Made by a program: the position numbers and the translations under genes. Under the pieces are notes generated by a model. That model did not search any database. It saw only the letters and a program-made list of their open reading frames with translations, and was not told the origin of the DNA. A stretch of 7,349 bases of DNA, from contig JBBRFH010000174.1 of assembly GCA_038224615.1 (NCBI GenBank), positions 1 through 7,349 on the forward strand, read 5' to 3'. The stretch comes from JBBRFH01 sp038224615. Its GTDB lineage: Bacteria; Planctomycetota; Phycisphaerae; Tepidisphaerales; Tepidisphaeraceae. Below are positions 1 through 5,947 of the stretch, piece by piece (positions within the stretch are counted from its first letter, which is position 1; every line of letters starts with the position of its first letter).

Positions 1-46
1 TTTTCAGGCCCATGACGCGGGTTTTTATTTCGTGGGGCGTATTCAT
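1..46 (-). CDS. possible 5' end of an unidentified gene, cut by the window edge
   Basis: An ATG at 46 reading toward the left edge stays open for 15 codons (start MNTPHEIKTRVMGLK) until the sequence ends. Its third codon positions are mostly G or C, as in the real genes here. A competing frame from an ATG at 98 is also open to the edge for 32 codons and has an AAGG about 8 nt upstream, but its third positions are much less GC-rich, so I prefer the shorter frame. Fifteen residues do not allow a family call. It could be chance, and no clear ribosome-binding site precedes 46. Confidence 0.25.
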   Translation of the reverse strand, partial: MNTPHEIKTRVMGLK

Positions 47-137
47 CGGGGAAACGTGCGGAATCTTCTTCAGCCGCCTTCCGATCCGTTCGATTCATAG
101 CGTGTGCCTTGGTGAGGCTCACTCGGCGACTGAGTAA

Positions 138-160
138 CTGAAGGGGACACGACCCTTCAG
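138..160. other. perfect 8-bp inverted repeat (hairpin) downstream of the GH5 gene
   Basis: CTGAAGGG at 138-145 is exactly complementary to CCCTTCAG at 153-160, with a 7-nt loop. It lies in the non-coding stretch 47-276, about 117 nt beyond the stop codon of the minus-strand GH5 gene. It could end GH5 transcription or precede the gene at the left edge. No run of T follows it on either strand, so it is not a standard intrinsic terminator. I see nothing else convincing in 47-276. Confidence 0.4.
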
Positions 161-276
161 GTCTTCGGAAGCAGCGAATTGTACACTGAAGCGAGACATC
201 GGTTCGGCGACCGAGCGGACGGCGATGGGGCGGCTACCCAACCGGGTTCCGGCAATTTGCGCAGGCGCCGTTGTCG

Positions 277-1398
277 TCACTTGCGGAGGCCGAGGGCTTT
301 GAGGACTTCTTCGTCGGCGTCGCGTTTGCCGGGGGTTTCGGTCTTTACGACGGAGAAGCCGCCGGCGTAGTCCCACATGGCCCAGCCCCAGCCGTGGGAT
401 TCAAACGCGGTGCGGGTGGTTTTGAGCCAGCGCAACCGGCTGGGGCGCGGGGCGCTCTTGGTATAGACGCCGAACTCGCCGGCGTAGACGGGGACGTTGC
501 CGTTCTGCATTTGCCATTGGGCGACGGTGGCGATGCGGTCGGTGAGCCATTTCTCTGAAAGTTCGCCGTGGTCGACGAGCCATTTGACGTGGCCGAAGGC
601 TTCGGTGTCGCTTGCCTTGGCGCTGTGTCTGGCGGTGGCCTCGCCGGCGCCGGGGTCGAGCGGCCAGTCGATGTCCTGCACCCGCGCCGCGACCGGCCAG
701 CCCCATTGCGCCGACTGGTGCGTGTAGATGTGCGGGTCGTAGCAGTGGAAGGTGTAAAGGACGTTGTCGATGCCGTCGTAAGGCTTGAACTTCACCAGGT
801 CGGCGATGCCCGTCCATCCGCCGGGGCAGGCGATGATCGTGTGGCGCGGGGCGGCGGCGCGGATCGCGTCGATGCAGCGCTTCTGAATCGCTCGCCAGCC
901 ATCCTCGATGTTGGGATTTGGCTCGTTCATCACCTCCAGAAGCACCATGCCGGGATCGAAATCCTTTATCGCGGCCGCCAGCGCGCCCCAATCATCCACG
1001 AATTTGTCGACGGCGGTGGGAGCGTCGTGCAGCGCCCGCTTGTACGAGTCCTCCGGGTGCAGATCGACAATGACGGCGACATTCGCGTCAAGGAAGCGCG
1101 TGATGCGCTGCTTTAGCCGTTCGACGTTGGCGGCGTTCAGCACGCCGGGCGTGGTGGTGAAGACGACGGTGTCGTTGAGGGTGAGGCGGACGTGGTCGAA
1201 GCCCATCCGGGCGATCAGACGCACGTCGTCCTCGGTGAGATACGTCGCAAGGCGGGCCTCGGAATACTCGCCCCACTGTGCGTACCAGTGCGAAAGGTTG
1301 ATCCCGCGCTTGAGCGGCCGAGCCGTCAACCCGGCGGCCGACGCGACCGAACACATCAGGCAAGCGCCGACCAACAAGCAGGTGAGCAGCAGGTTCAT
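277..1398 (-). CDS. secreted glycoside hydrolase family 5 (cellulase-like) enzyme
   Basis: This 373-residue protein is predicted to hydrolyse beta-1,4-linked polysaccharide (cellulose, mannan or similar) outside the cytoplasm by the retaining GH5 mechanism. Residues 1-22 form a signal peptide with an Ala-Ser-Ala cleavage site at 19-21. The GH5 (alpha/beta)8-barrel follows: RGINLSHW at 31-38, conserved Arg71 in HVRLTL, His114 in VDLHP, acid/base Glu159 in MNEPNP, His218 and Tyr220 in FHCYDP, nucleophile Glu308 in YAGEFG, and Trp342 in WAMWDY. All expected catalytic residues are present and the length is normal for a single-domain GH5; no carbohydrate-binding module is seen. The start at 1398 is chosen because the hydrophobic segment begins there, but its n-region has no Arg or Lys. 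An ATG at 1434 would add 12 residues including one Arg. Cys13 in LVGAC is a weak lipobox, so a lipoprotein is possible. It diverges from upp. The exact substrate is not readable from sequence. Confidence 0.93.
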   Translation of the reverse strand: MNLLLTCLLVGACLMCSVASAAGLTARPLKRGINLSHWYAQWGEYSEARLATYLTEDDVRLIARMGFDHVRLTLNDTVVFTTTPGVLNAANVERLKQRITRFLDANVAVIVDLHPEDSYKRALHDAPTAVDKFVDDWGALAAAIKDFDPGMVLLEVMNEPNPNIEDGWRAIQKRCIDAIRAAAPRHTIIACPGGWTGIADLVKFKPYDGIDNVLYTFHCYDPHIYTHQSAQWGWPVAARVQDIDWPLDPGAGEATARHSAKASDTEAFGHVKWLVDHGELSEKWLTDRIATVAQWQMQNGNVPVYAGEFGVYTKSAPRPSRLRWLKTTRTAFESHGWGWAMWDYAGGFSVVKTETPGKRDADEEVLKALGLRK

Positions 1399-1415
1399 AA
1401 CTCTTGATACTACCG

Positions 1416-1446
1416 CGGCACCGTCCGGTTGCATGAATTGGTGCCG
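1416..1446. promoter_or_regulatory. inverted repeat in the GH5/upp divergent spacer, possible operator or leader hairpin
   Basis: CGGCACC at 1416-1422 pairs perfectly with GGTGCCG at 1440-1446, separated by 17 nt. It is the clearest symmetry in the 123-bp spacer (1399-1521) between the two divergent genes. It lies just upstream of the GH5 start at 1398 and about 75 nt upstream of the upp start. It could be a binding site for a dimeric repressor or a hairpin in the GH5 leader. If the GH5 protein starts at 1434 instead, part of the repeat is coding. No convincing -35/-10 pair was found on either strand. Confidence 0.3.
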
Positions 1447-1521
1447 GGCGTCGATGAAGTGGCGCGTACAATCGGAAATGTTTGCGTTGCGTCCGGCGTA
1501 TCCGTAGGCTTGCCGCACGTC

Positions 1522-2154
1522 ATGCCCGAGTTGAGCAACGTCTTCCTCGTCGACCATCCCATCATCCGCACCAAGGTGTCCGAGCTTCGTGATTACACGA
1601 CCGACCACCGCGAGTTCCGCGACCTGATCGACGAGATCGCGATGCTGATGACCTACGAGGTGACGCGGGATTTTCCGACGCGCGAAAAAGTCGTCCGCAC
1701 GCCGATGGAGCAGACCACCGGCTACGAGCTGGCGCGGCAGGTGACGCTCGTCCCTGTGCTGCGCGCCGGGTTGGGCATGGCCGACGGCGTGCTGAAGGTG
1801 CTGCCGGAGGCGCGGGTGGGGCACCTGGGGCTTTATCGCAACGAGGAGACGCTCGAGCCGGTCCCGTACTACCAGAAGCTCCCGCCGGACATCCGCGAGA
1901 CGGAGGTGCTGGTGATCGACCCGATGCTCGCCACCGGCGGCAGCGCGGTGGCGGCGATCACGTACCTGAAGAAGCACGGGATCACGAATATGCGTTTCGT
2001 TTGCCTGGTGGCCGCCCCGGAAGGCATCCAGGCGCTGCATCGTGTTCACCCCGAGATCCCCATCTATTGTGCCGCGATCGACCGGCAGCTCAACGAGAAG
2101 GGGTACATCCTGCCCGGCCTGGGCGACGCGGGCGATCGAATCTTTGGAACTTGA
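1522..2154 (+). CDS. upp: uracil phosphoribosyltransferase
   Basis: Cytoplasmic pyrimidine-salvage enzyme that joins uracil and PRPP to give UMP and pyrophosphate. The 210-residue product has the usual length for Upp. It shows the N-terminal DHPIIRTKVSELRD segment (11-24), the PVLRAGLGM loop (78-86), the PRPP-binding motif VLVIDPMLATGGS (129-141, with Asp133 and Thr138-Gly-Gly) and the C-terminal uracil-binding segment YILPGLGDAGDRIFGT (195-210), which is complete to the usual end of the family. The frame is open upstream to an ATG at 1429, but the start at 1522 matches the family N-terminus and the added residues resemble nothing. No clear Shine-Dalgarno lies before 1522; the nearest purine patch (TAGG) is about 13 nt away. 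It diverges from the GH5 gene and is followed after 73 bp by an unrelated secreted protein, so it is probably a single-gene unit. Confidence 0.97.
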   Translation: MPELSNVFLVDHPIIRTKVSELRDYTTDHREFRDLIDEIAMLMTYEVTRDFPTREKVVRTPMEQTTGYELARQVTLVPVLRAGLGMADGVLKVLPEARVGHLGLYRNEETLEPVPYYQKLPPDIRETEVLVIDPMLATGGSAVAAITYLKKHGITNMRFVCLVAAPEGIQALHRVHPEIPIYCAAIDRQLNEKGYILPGLGDAGDRIFGT

Positions 2155-2227
2155 TCCTGCGGCTGGCGTCCCTATCCTCGTTGGACGAATCGAAGGTTCG
2201 TTCGACTTCGAGATGGAGACCGTGGAA

Positions 2228-3448
2228 ATGCGAGATCAAAGCAGTACCCGCGCCCGCAGCAGAGCGGTTGTCCGCGCCGCGGTCGTGTCAGGCATTTTGT
2301 GCGCCTCCGCGGTAACGCACGCGGCACCGCGCAGTGTCTACATGATGGGCAACAGCATGACCGACGGCACGGGTTACACCGGCGTCTCGGAAATGCTCAA
2401 GCGTAATTCCACCGGGATCAACTGGGGCCGTCAGACCGGCGCGGGCTGGAGCATCTACCAGAACTACTCGCTCGCCGACGCGCCCTTCACGTCCGGCCGC
2501 GACGTTAAGAAGCCTGGCATCACCAACCCGTGGGGCAACTACACCAACGCGTTTAAGAGCAACTGGGACGTCCTCACCTTGCAGCCGACCGATCGCCGGC
2601 TCAGCAACGATCCCAAGGACGTCGGCACACCCGACCAGCACAATGAAGCCAACGTCCCGAGCGCCTTATCGGTGATGAAGAGCTTTTCGGTGAACAGTCC
2701 CAAGGGGCAGGTCTTCATCTACTCGCGCCCGTCGCGCCGCAACGACGTCACCCAGGCGCTGCAGCCCACCGGCGAGACCTTCGATTACTCCGAGCAGTGG
2801 ACCAAGCCCTACGTCGACATCGGGGCGTCGGCGAACAGCAACTATTTCACGCGCTCGTACGCCCGGCAGATGATGCCGCTGATGCGCACGGCGCAGAATT
2901 TGGACAAGCGGGCGCGCGGCATGCCGGACGTCCGGGTGATCCCGGTCGGCGAGGCGTACTACAACATCGACCAGATGATCAAGGCCGGCGACTTCGCGGG
3001 CACGGGCGTCGACTCGATGCTCGACTTCTACATCGACCAGTCGCACCCGACAGCCAACCTCGCCTCGTACGTGATCGGGCTGACGTTCTTTTCCAGCATC
3101 ACCGGACTCGACCCGCGCGGCGTCGATGCGCCGACCTCGTACCTGCAAAACAACAGCCCGCTCACCGACCACAAGGTGCAGACGCTGCTGCAGGAGGCGG
3201 TCTTTGGCGCGATGCGCTACGGCGGCTACGCCGGTTACACGGCGCCGATTGCCCCGGCCGGCCGGGTGCTGGGGGAGGTCTCGGCTGACGGGCCGCAGAC
3301 GAGCGATGATTTTGCGAACGGACTCGGCATCGTTCCTGAACCCGCATCGCTGCTCACGCTTGTCGCGGGTGCCGTGTTCCTGCTGCGCCGCCGGGGCACG
3401 GATGGACGTGCCGCCGGCCACCAATGGCTGACGCTTCGCGTCCCATAA
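2228..3448 (+). CDS. secreted SGNH/GDSL-like hydrolase with PEP-CTERM sorting tail
   Basis: This 406-residue exported protein is probably an esterase-like hydrolase sorted by the exosortase system. Residues 1-33 look like a signal peptide: an Arg-rich n-region (8-16), a hydrophobic stretch (17-29) and a cut near Thr-His-Ala-Ala. The mature protein opens with YMMGNSMTDG (38-47), like SGNH block I with Ser43 as candidate nucleophile. IDQSHPT (269-275) supplies the DxxHP block V with Asp270 and His273. WDVLTLQPTDR (113-123) resembles the middle block. At the C-terminus PEP (370-372) is followed by a hydrophobic segment (374-386) and Arg387-389, the PEP-CTERM layout. A further 17 residues follow the Arg cluster, longer than usual. 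The start at 2228 has GGAG 9 nt upstream; in-frame ATGs at 2213 and 2042 give no better signal peptide, and the latter overlaps upp. The hydrolase role is inferred from motifs; the substrate is unknown. Confidence 0.85.
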   Translation: MRDQSSTRARSRAVVRAAVVSGILCASAVTHAAPRSVYMMGNSMTDGTGYTGVSEMLKRNSTGINWGRQTGAGWSIYQNYSLADAPFTSGRDVKKPGITNPWGNYTNAFKSNWDVLTLQPTDRRLSNDPKDVGTPDQHNEANVPSALSVMKSFSVNSPKGQVFIYSRPSRRNDVTQALQPTGETFDYSEQWTKPYVDIGASANSNYFTRSYARQMMPLMRTAQNLDKRARGMPDVRVIPVGEAYYNIDQMIKAGDFAGTGVDSMLDFYIDQSHPTANLASYVIGLTFFSSITGLDPRGVDAPTSYLQNNSPLTDHKVQTLLQEAVFGAMRYGGYAGYTAPIAPAGRVLGEVSADGPQTSDDFANGLGIVPEPASLLTLVAGAVFLLRRRGTDGRAAGHQWLTLRVP

Positions 3449-3495
3449 AGCCGCCCGCCGCGGGAAAAATCGACGTCGACGATGCCGAACCTGTG

Positions 3496-3550
3496 CTTGC
3501 TGATTAACCCGACCGATTTCCCGGCCGAAGGTAAACGGGGAATCAGTAAG
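3496..3550 (+). promoter_or_regulatory. structured leader next to the histidine kinase ribosome-binding site
   Basis: In the 111-bp gap before the kinase, 3496-3505 (CTTGCTGATT) can pair with 3541-3550 (AATCAGTAAG) as a 10-bp stem with one G-U pair. Inside it CCC (3508-3510) can pair with GGG (3538-3540), and TTC (3518-3520) with GAA (3527-3529). A second fold competes: GATTTCCCG (3515-3523) with CGGGGAATC (3536-3544), 9 bp with one G-U. The two folds share 3541-3544 and are mutually exclusive. The Shine-Dalgarno-like AAGGG (3552-3556) starts one base beyond the long stem. This suggests control of translation initiation. It matches no riboswitch class I can name. Confidence 0.4.
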
Positions 3551-3559
3551 TAAGGGTCG

Positions 3560-5254
3560 ATGCCGCGCACAAAGTCCACGCAATCTTCACCCGCTGCCGA
3601 TGCAACGCCGGAGCATTGGACGCTGCTCCATGTAAATCGGCGGCCGTGGTATCGCACGATCTCGCAGCGGATTGGCCTGCAAGCCAAGCTCATCGTGGCG
3701 TTCGTGATATTGATCGGGCTGTCGCTGGGCAGTTACTGCTGGGTTTCCCTTCGCGCAAGCCGCATCCAACTCGTCAGCAATCTCGCCTCCGAGGCGCGGC
3801 AGACGTCTTCGTCGCTGGCGATCACCTCCGTCGATGCAATTCGGAGCGGCCAACTGCGATCGCTTTACGCGGTCGCGCGTGAACTGGTGCGCTCCGGCCA
3901 CAACATCCTGTTTGTTTCGGTCTCCGGTCCCGACGGCATTCCGATACTGACTGAGGCACGCGGCGAGAAGTACGTTGTCTCCAGGTTCGATCTTTCCAAT
4001 CTCGCAGCGCTAGGCACCCCGGTTGTCGAGCACTCGCCGCGCTGGGACGACTACCTGACTTGTACCAGCCCGATTTTCGGGAGTGGCAACGAGGGCATCA
4101 TCGGCTACGTGCGCGTCGGCGTGTCGATGGACCAATACCGCAACCAGACGGCAGCCGTCACCCGCGCTGCGGCGCAGGTCGGGGCCGGGTTGATGCTGTT
4201 TGCGATTCCCGTCGCCTACCTGCTGGTCAAGCGCATCTTTCTGCCCATCCGCGTGCTCGTCAGGGCATCCAAGCGCATCGCCGGCGGCGACCTCGACACG
4301 CTGGTGGAAACGGCCCGCCCCGACGTGATCGGCGACCTCGCCCGTGCGTTCAACGAGATGATCCTGACGGTCAAGGCTCAGCAGGAAGAGCTACGCAAGG
4401 CCAACCAGAAACTTGGTGAAGCCAATCGTGGCCTGGAATCGCGTATCGAACAACGCACCGTCCAGCTCGAAACGTCGAACAAGCGCCTCAGCGTGGAAAT
4501 CGCCGAGAAAGAGGACTTCCTACGCGCCGTCAGCCACGACCTCAACGCGCCGCTGCGCAACATCAGCGGCATGGTGACGATGCTGTTGATGAAGAAGAAG
4601 GCCCAGCTCGACGAGGACACCATCCACCGCCTCGACCGCATCAAGAAGAACGTCGAGGTGGAAACCGACCTCATCAACGAACTGCTCGAGCTCTCTCGCA
4701 TCAAGACGCGCCGCCAGTCGATGGAGAACGTCGACATCGAGGCGATGGTGTGGGATCTGCGCGGGATGTTCGAGAACGATCTCAAGACGCGCGAGATCCA
4801 GCTCATCATCGATACCCAGTTGCCGCAGCTCTACTGCGAACGGGCGCGGGTGCGGCAGATCTTCCAGAACCTGATCGACAACGCCATCAAGTACATGGGC
4901 GACGGCGAACGGCGCGAGATCCATGTCGGTTGCCAGATCCGGCTGAGTGAGGCCGAGTTCTACGTGCGCGACACGGGACTGGGCATCGACGCCGACGACG
5001 TCGGCAAGGTCTTCTTCGTCTTCCGCCGCGGCAAGAACACTGCCGCCCAGAACGTGGCGGGCAAGGGCGTGGGACTGGCGAGCGTCAAGAGCATCATCGA
5101 GACGTATAGCGGCAAGATATGGGTCGAGAGCGAGCTGGGCCAGGGAAGTACGTTCCGCTTTACGATCAACGGCCAATACGTGCCGGCGACCGGTGGCGGG
5201 GCACGGGCCAACACGACAACTGAAATGGAGACTGCCGCTGCTGAAGCAGCGTGA
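3560..5254 (+). CDS. membrane-bound sensor histidine kinase with HAMP domain
   Basis: Two-component sensor kinase of 564 residues in the inner membrane. A cytoplasmic N-terminal tail (1-42) is followed by TM1 (about 43-65), an extracytoplasmic sensor region of about 140 residues (66-206), TM2 (about 207-224) and a HAMP domain (225-275, with Pro229). A coiled coil (about 272-318) leads to HisKA with AVSHDLNAPLRNISG, phospho-acceptor His326. The ATPase domain has the N-box QNLIDNAIKYM (Asn437, Asn441), G1 DTGLGI (471-476), F-box VFFVFRRGK (484-492) and G2 GKGVGLASVKS (501-511), so it looks active. No receiver or PAS domain follows, and the tail after 540 is Ala/Thr-rich and low in complexity. 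The sensor region has no family I recognise; strands at 116-122, 165-172 and 179-189 suggest a CACHE- or PAS-like fold. The start is fixed by an in-frame TAA at 3551; AAGGG sits only 3 nt before the ATG. The next gene encodes a receiver, its likely partner. Confidence 0.95.
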   Translation: MPRTKSTQSSPAADATPEHWTLLHVNRRPWYRTISQRIGLQAKLIVAFVILIGLSLGSYCWVSLRASRIQLVSNLASEARQTSSSLAITSVDAIRSGQLRSLYAVARELVRSGHNILFVSVSGPDGIPILTEARGEKYVVSRFDLSNLAALGTPVVEHSPRWDDYLTCTSPIFGSGNEGIIGYVRVGVSMDQYRNQTAAVTRAAAQVGAGLMLFAIPVAYLLVKRIFLPIRVLVRASKRIAGGDLDTLVETARPDVIGDLARAFNEMILTVKAQQEELRKANQKLGEANRGLESRIEQRTVQLETSNKRLSVEIAEKEDFLRAVSHDLNAPLRNISGMVTMLLMKKKAQLDEDTIHRLDRIKKNVEVETDLINELLELSRIKTRRQSMENVDIEAMVWDLRGMFENDLKTREIQLIIDTQLPQLYCERARVRQIFQNLIDNAIKYMGDGERREIHVGCQIRLSEAEFYVRDTGLGIDADDVGKVFFVFRRGKNTAAQNVAGKGVGLASVKSIIETYSGKIWVESELGQGSTFRFTINGQYVPATGGGARANTTTEMETAAAEAA

Positions 5255-5308
5255 CCGACAAGACGATGGTGGCGATGAACACGAGGGTCGGGCCGTCCGC
5301 GGCGACTG

Positions 5309-5314
5309 AAGGAG
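5309..5314 (+). promoter_or_regulatory. Shine-Dalgarno site setting the response regulator start
   Basis: AAGGAG lies 8 nt before the ATG at 5323 and is the strongest ribosome-binding site in the window. It favours 5323 over the in-frame GTG at 5251, which overlaps the kinase stop codon as GTGA and would add 24 residues with no family resemblance. Confidence 0.75.
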
Positions 5315-5322
5315 AACGAACC

Positions 5323-5793
5323 ATGCTGGACTCTGAAAACAAGCCGGTGACGATCCTGCTCGTCGATGACGATCCGGATTGCCGCATGCTGATCAAGGAC
5401 GCCATCGCAGACTGCCGCGTCAACAACGCCGTCGTCGAATGCGCCAACGGCGCCGAGGCGCTCGCGCTGCTGCGCGGCGAAGGCAAGTACGCGGGGACCG
5501 CGCTGCCGGGACTGATCTACCTGGACATCGAGATGCCGCACCTCAACGGCATCCAGACACTGCAGCAGATCAAGGCCGACGAACGGCTGCGGCACATCCC
5601 GGTCGTGATGATGACCGGCGTCAGCGACGAGGAACAGATGCGCAAGGCCGCCGAGTTCGGGGCCAACAGCTACACGCTCAAGCCCGCCAACGCCGAGCAG
5701 TTTCTGCGGACGGTGCTGGCGAGCACGAATTACTGGCTGGCGATTCACCAGTATCCCGACCACCGGCTCTCGCAAAGCGAGTGCCGACGGTAG
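5323..5793 (+). CDS. single-domain response regulator (CheY/Rcp1-like receiver)
   Basis: A stand-alone receiver of 156 residues that accepts a phosphoryl group from a histidine kinase, very probably the one encoded 68 bp upstream. The fold is complete: ILLVDDDPD (11-19) supplies the acidic pocket, Asp68 in YLDIEMPHLNG is the phosphorylation site, Thr98 in VMMTG and Tyr117 are switch residues, and Lys120-Pro121 is the conserved pair. No output domain follows; the chain ends with a short tail including NYWLAIHQYP (136-145), reminiscent of the aromatic tail of Rcp1-type regulators that partner phytochrome-like kinases. It may act by protein-protein contact, as a phosphate sink, or as a relay to the downstream cyclase. 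The spacing from the kinase suggests co-transcription. The start at 5323 is set by the AAGGAG before it. Family assignment is firm; the specific role is inferred. Confidence 0.95.
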   Translation: MLDSENKPVTILLVDDDPDCRMLIKDAIADCRVNNAVVECANGAEALALLRGEGKYAGTALPGLIYLDIEMPHLNGIQTLQQIKADERLRHIPVVMMTGVSDEEQMRKAAEFGANSYTLKPANAEQFLRTVLASTNYWLAIHQYPDHRLSQSECRR

Positions 5794-5826
5794 CGGAATC
5801 GCCGGCCGTAGGTGCCAGAACGGTCG

Positions 5827-5887
5827 TCGTATCGGCCAGGACTGTGGCCGCGACAATTAGGCATGGGCTGTGGCTCGGTTCGTATCG
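5827..5887. repeat. short direct repeats and weak hairpin in the spacer before the cyclase gene
   Basis: In the 154-bp gap 5794-5947, TCGTATCG occurs at 5827-5834 and 5880-5887, and CTGTGGC at 5842-5848 and 5869-5875. CGGCCA (5833-5838) can pair with TGGCCG (5845-5850) as a 6-bp hairpin with no T-run. These could be regulator sites or a weak processing hairpin separating the cyclase from the first two genes, but repeats this short can arise by chance. No promoter is clear. Confidence 0.2.
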
Positions 5888-5947
5888 TAAGTCTGGTTTC
5901 AGGGTCCGAAGTTGTGATCCCGGAAGCCGTACAGGGAAGAGAAGTTG

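Noticed and set aside
401..1116. Several plus- and minus-strand frames inside the GH5 gene
   Set aside because: They lie in alternative frames of a gene with all GH5 catalytic motifs and show biased Arg/Pro/His composition.
1467..1472. TACAAT as a -10 box for upp
   Set aside because: No -35-like hexamer at suitable spacing; the nearest TTGGTG is 23 nt away.
1399..2049. Minus-strand frame open for 217 codons upstream of the GH5 start, antisense to upp
   Set aside because: It is the shadow of upp in GC-rich DNA; its product is rich in His, Arg and Asp and resembles no family, and the signal peptide begins at or just before 1398.
3454..3469. Terminator after the PEP-CTERM gene (CCCG-CCG-CGGG followed by A-run)
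   Set aside because: The stem is only 4 bp and is followed by A rather than T on the coding strand, so it does not fit an intrinsic terminator.
3496..3559. Cyclic-di-GMP riboswitch before the kinase
   Set aside because: The locus makes c-di-GMP and the leader folds, but the conserved GEMM core and tetraloop-receptor segments are not present as I know them.
2666..3583. Minus-strand 305-codon open frame over the PEP-CTERM gene
   Set aside because: Arg/Val/Asp-rich antisense translation with no recognisable motif; the plus strand has a clear signal peptide, SGNH motifs and PEP-CTERM tail.
4960..5856. Minus-strand 298-codon open frame over the kinase end and lone receiver
   Set aside because: Antisense shadow of two clearly recognisable signalling genes.
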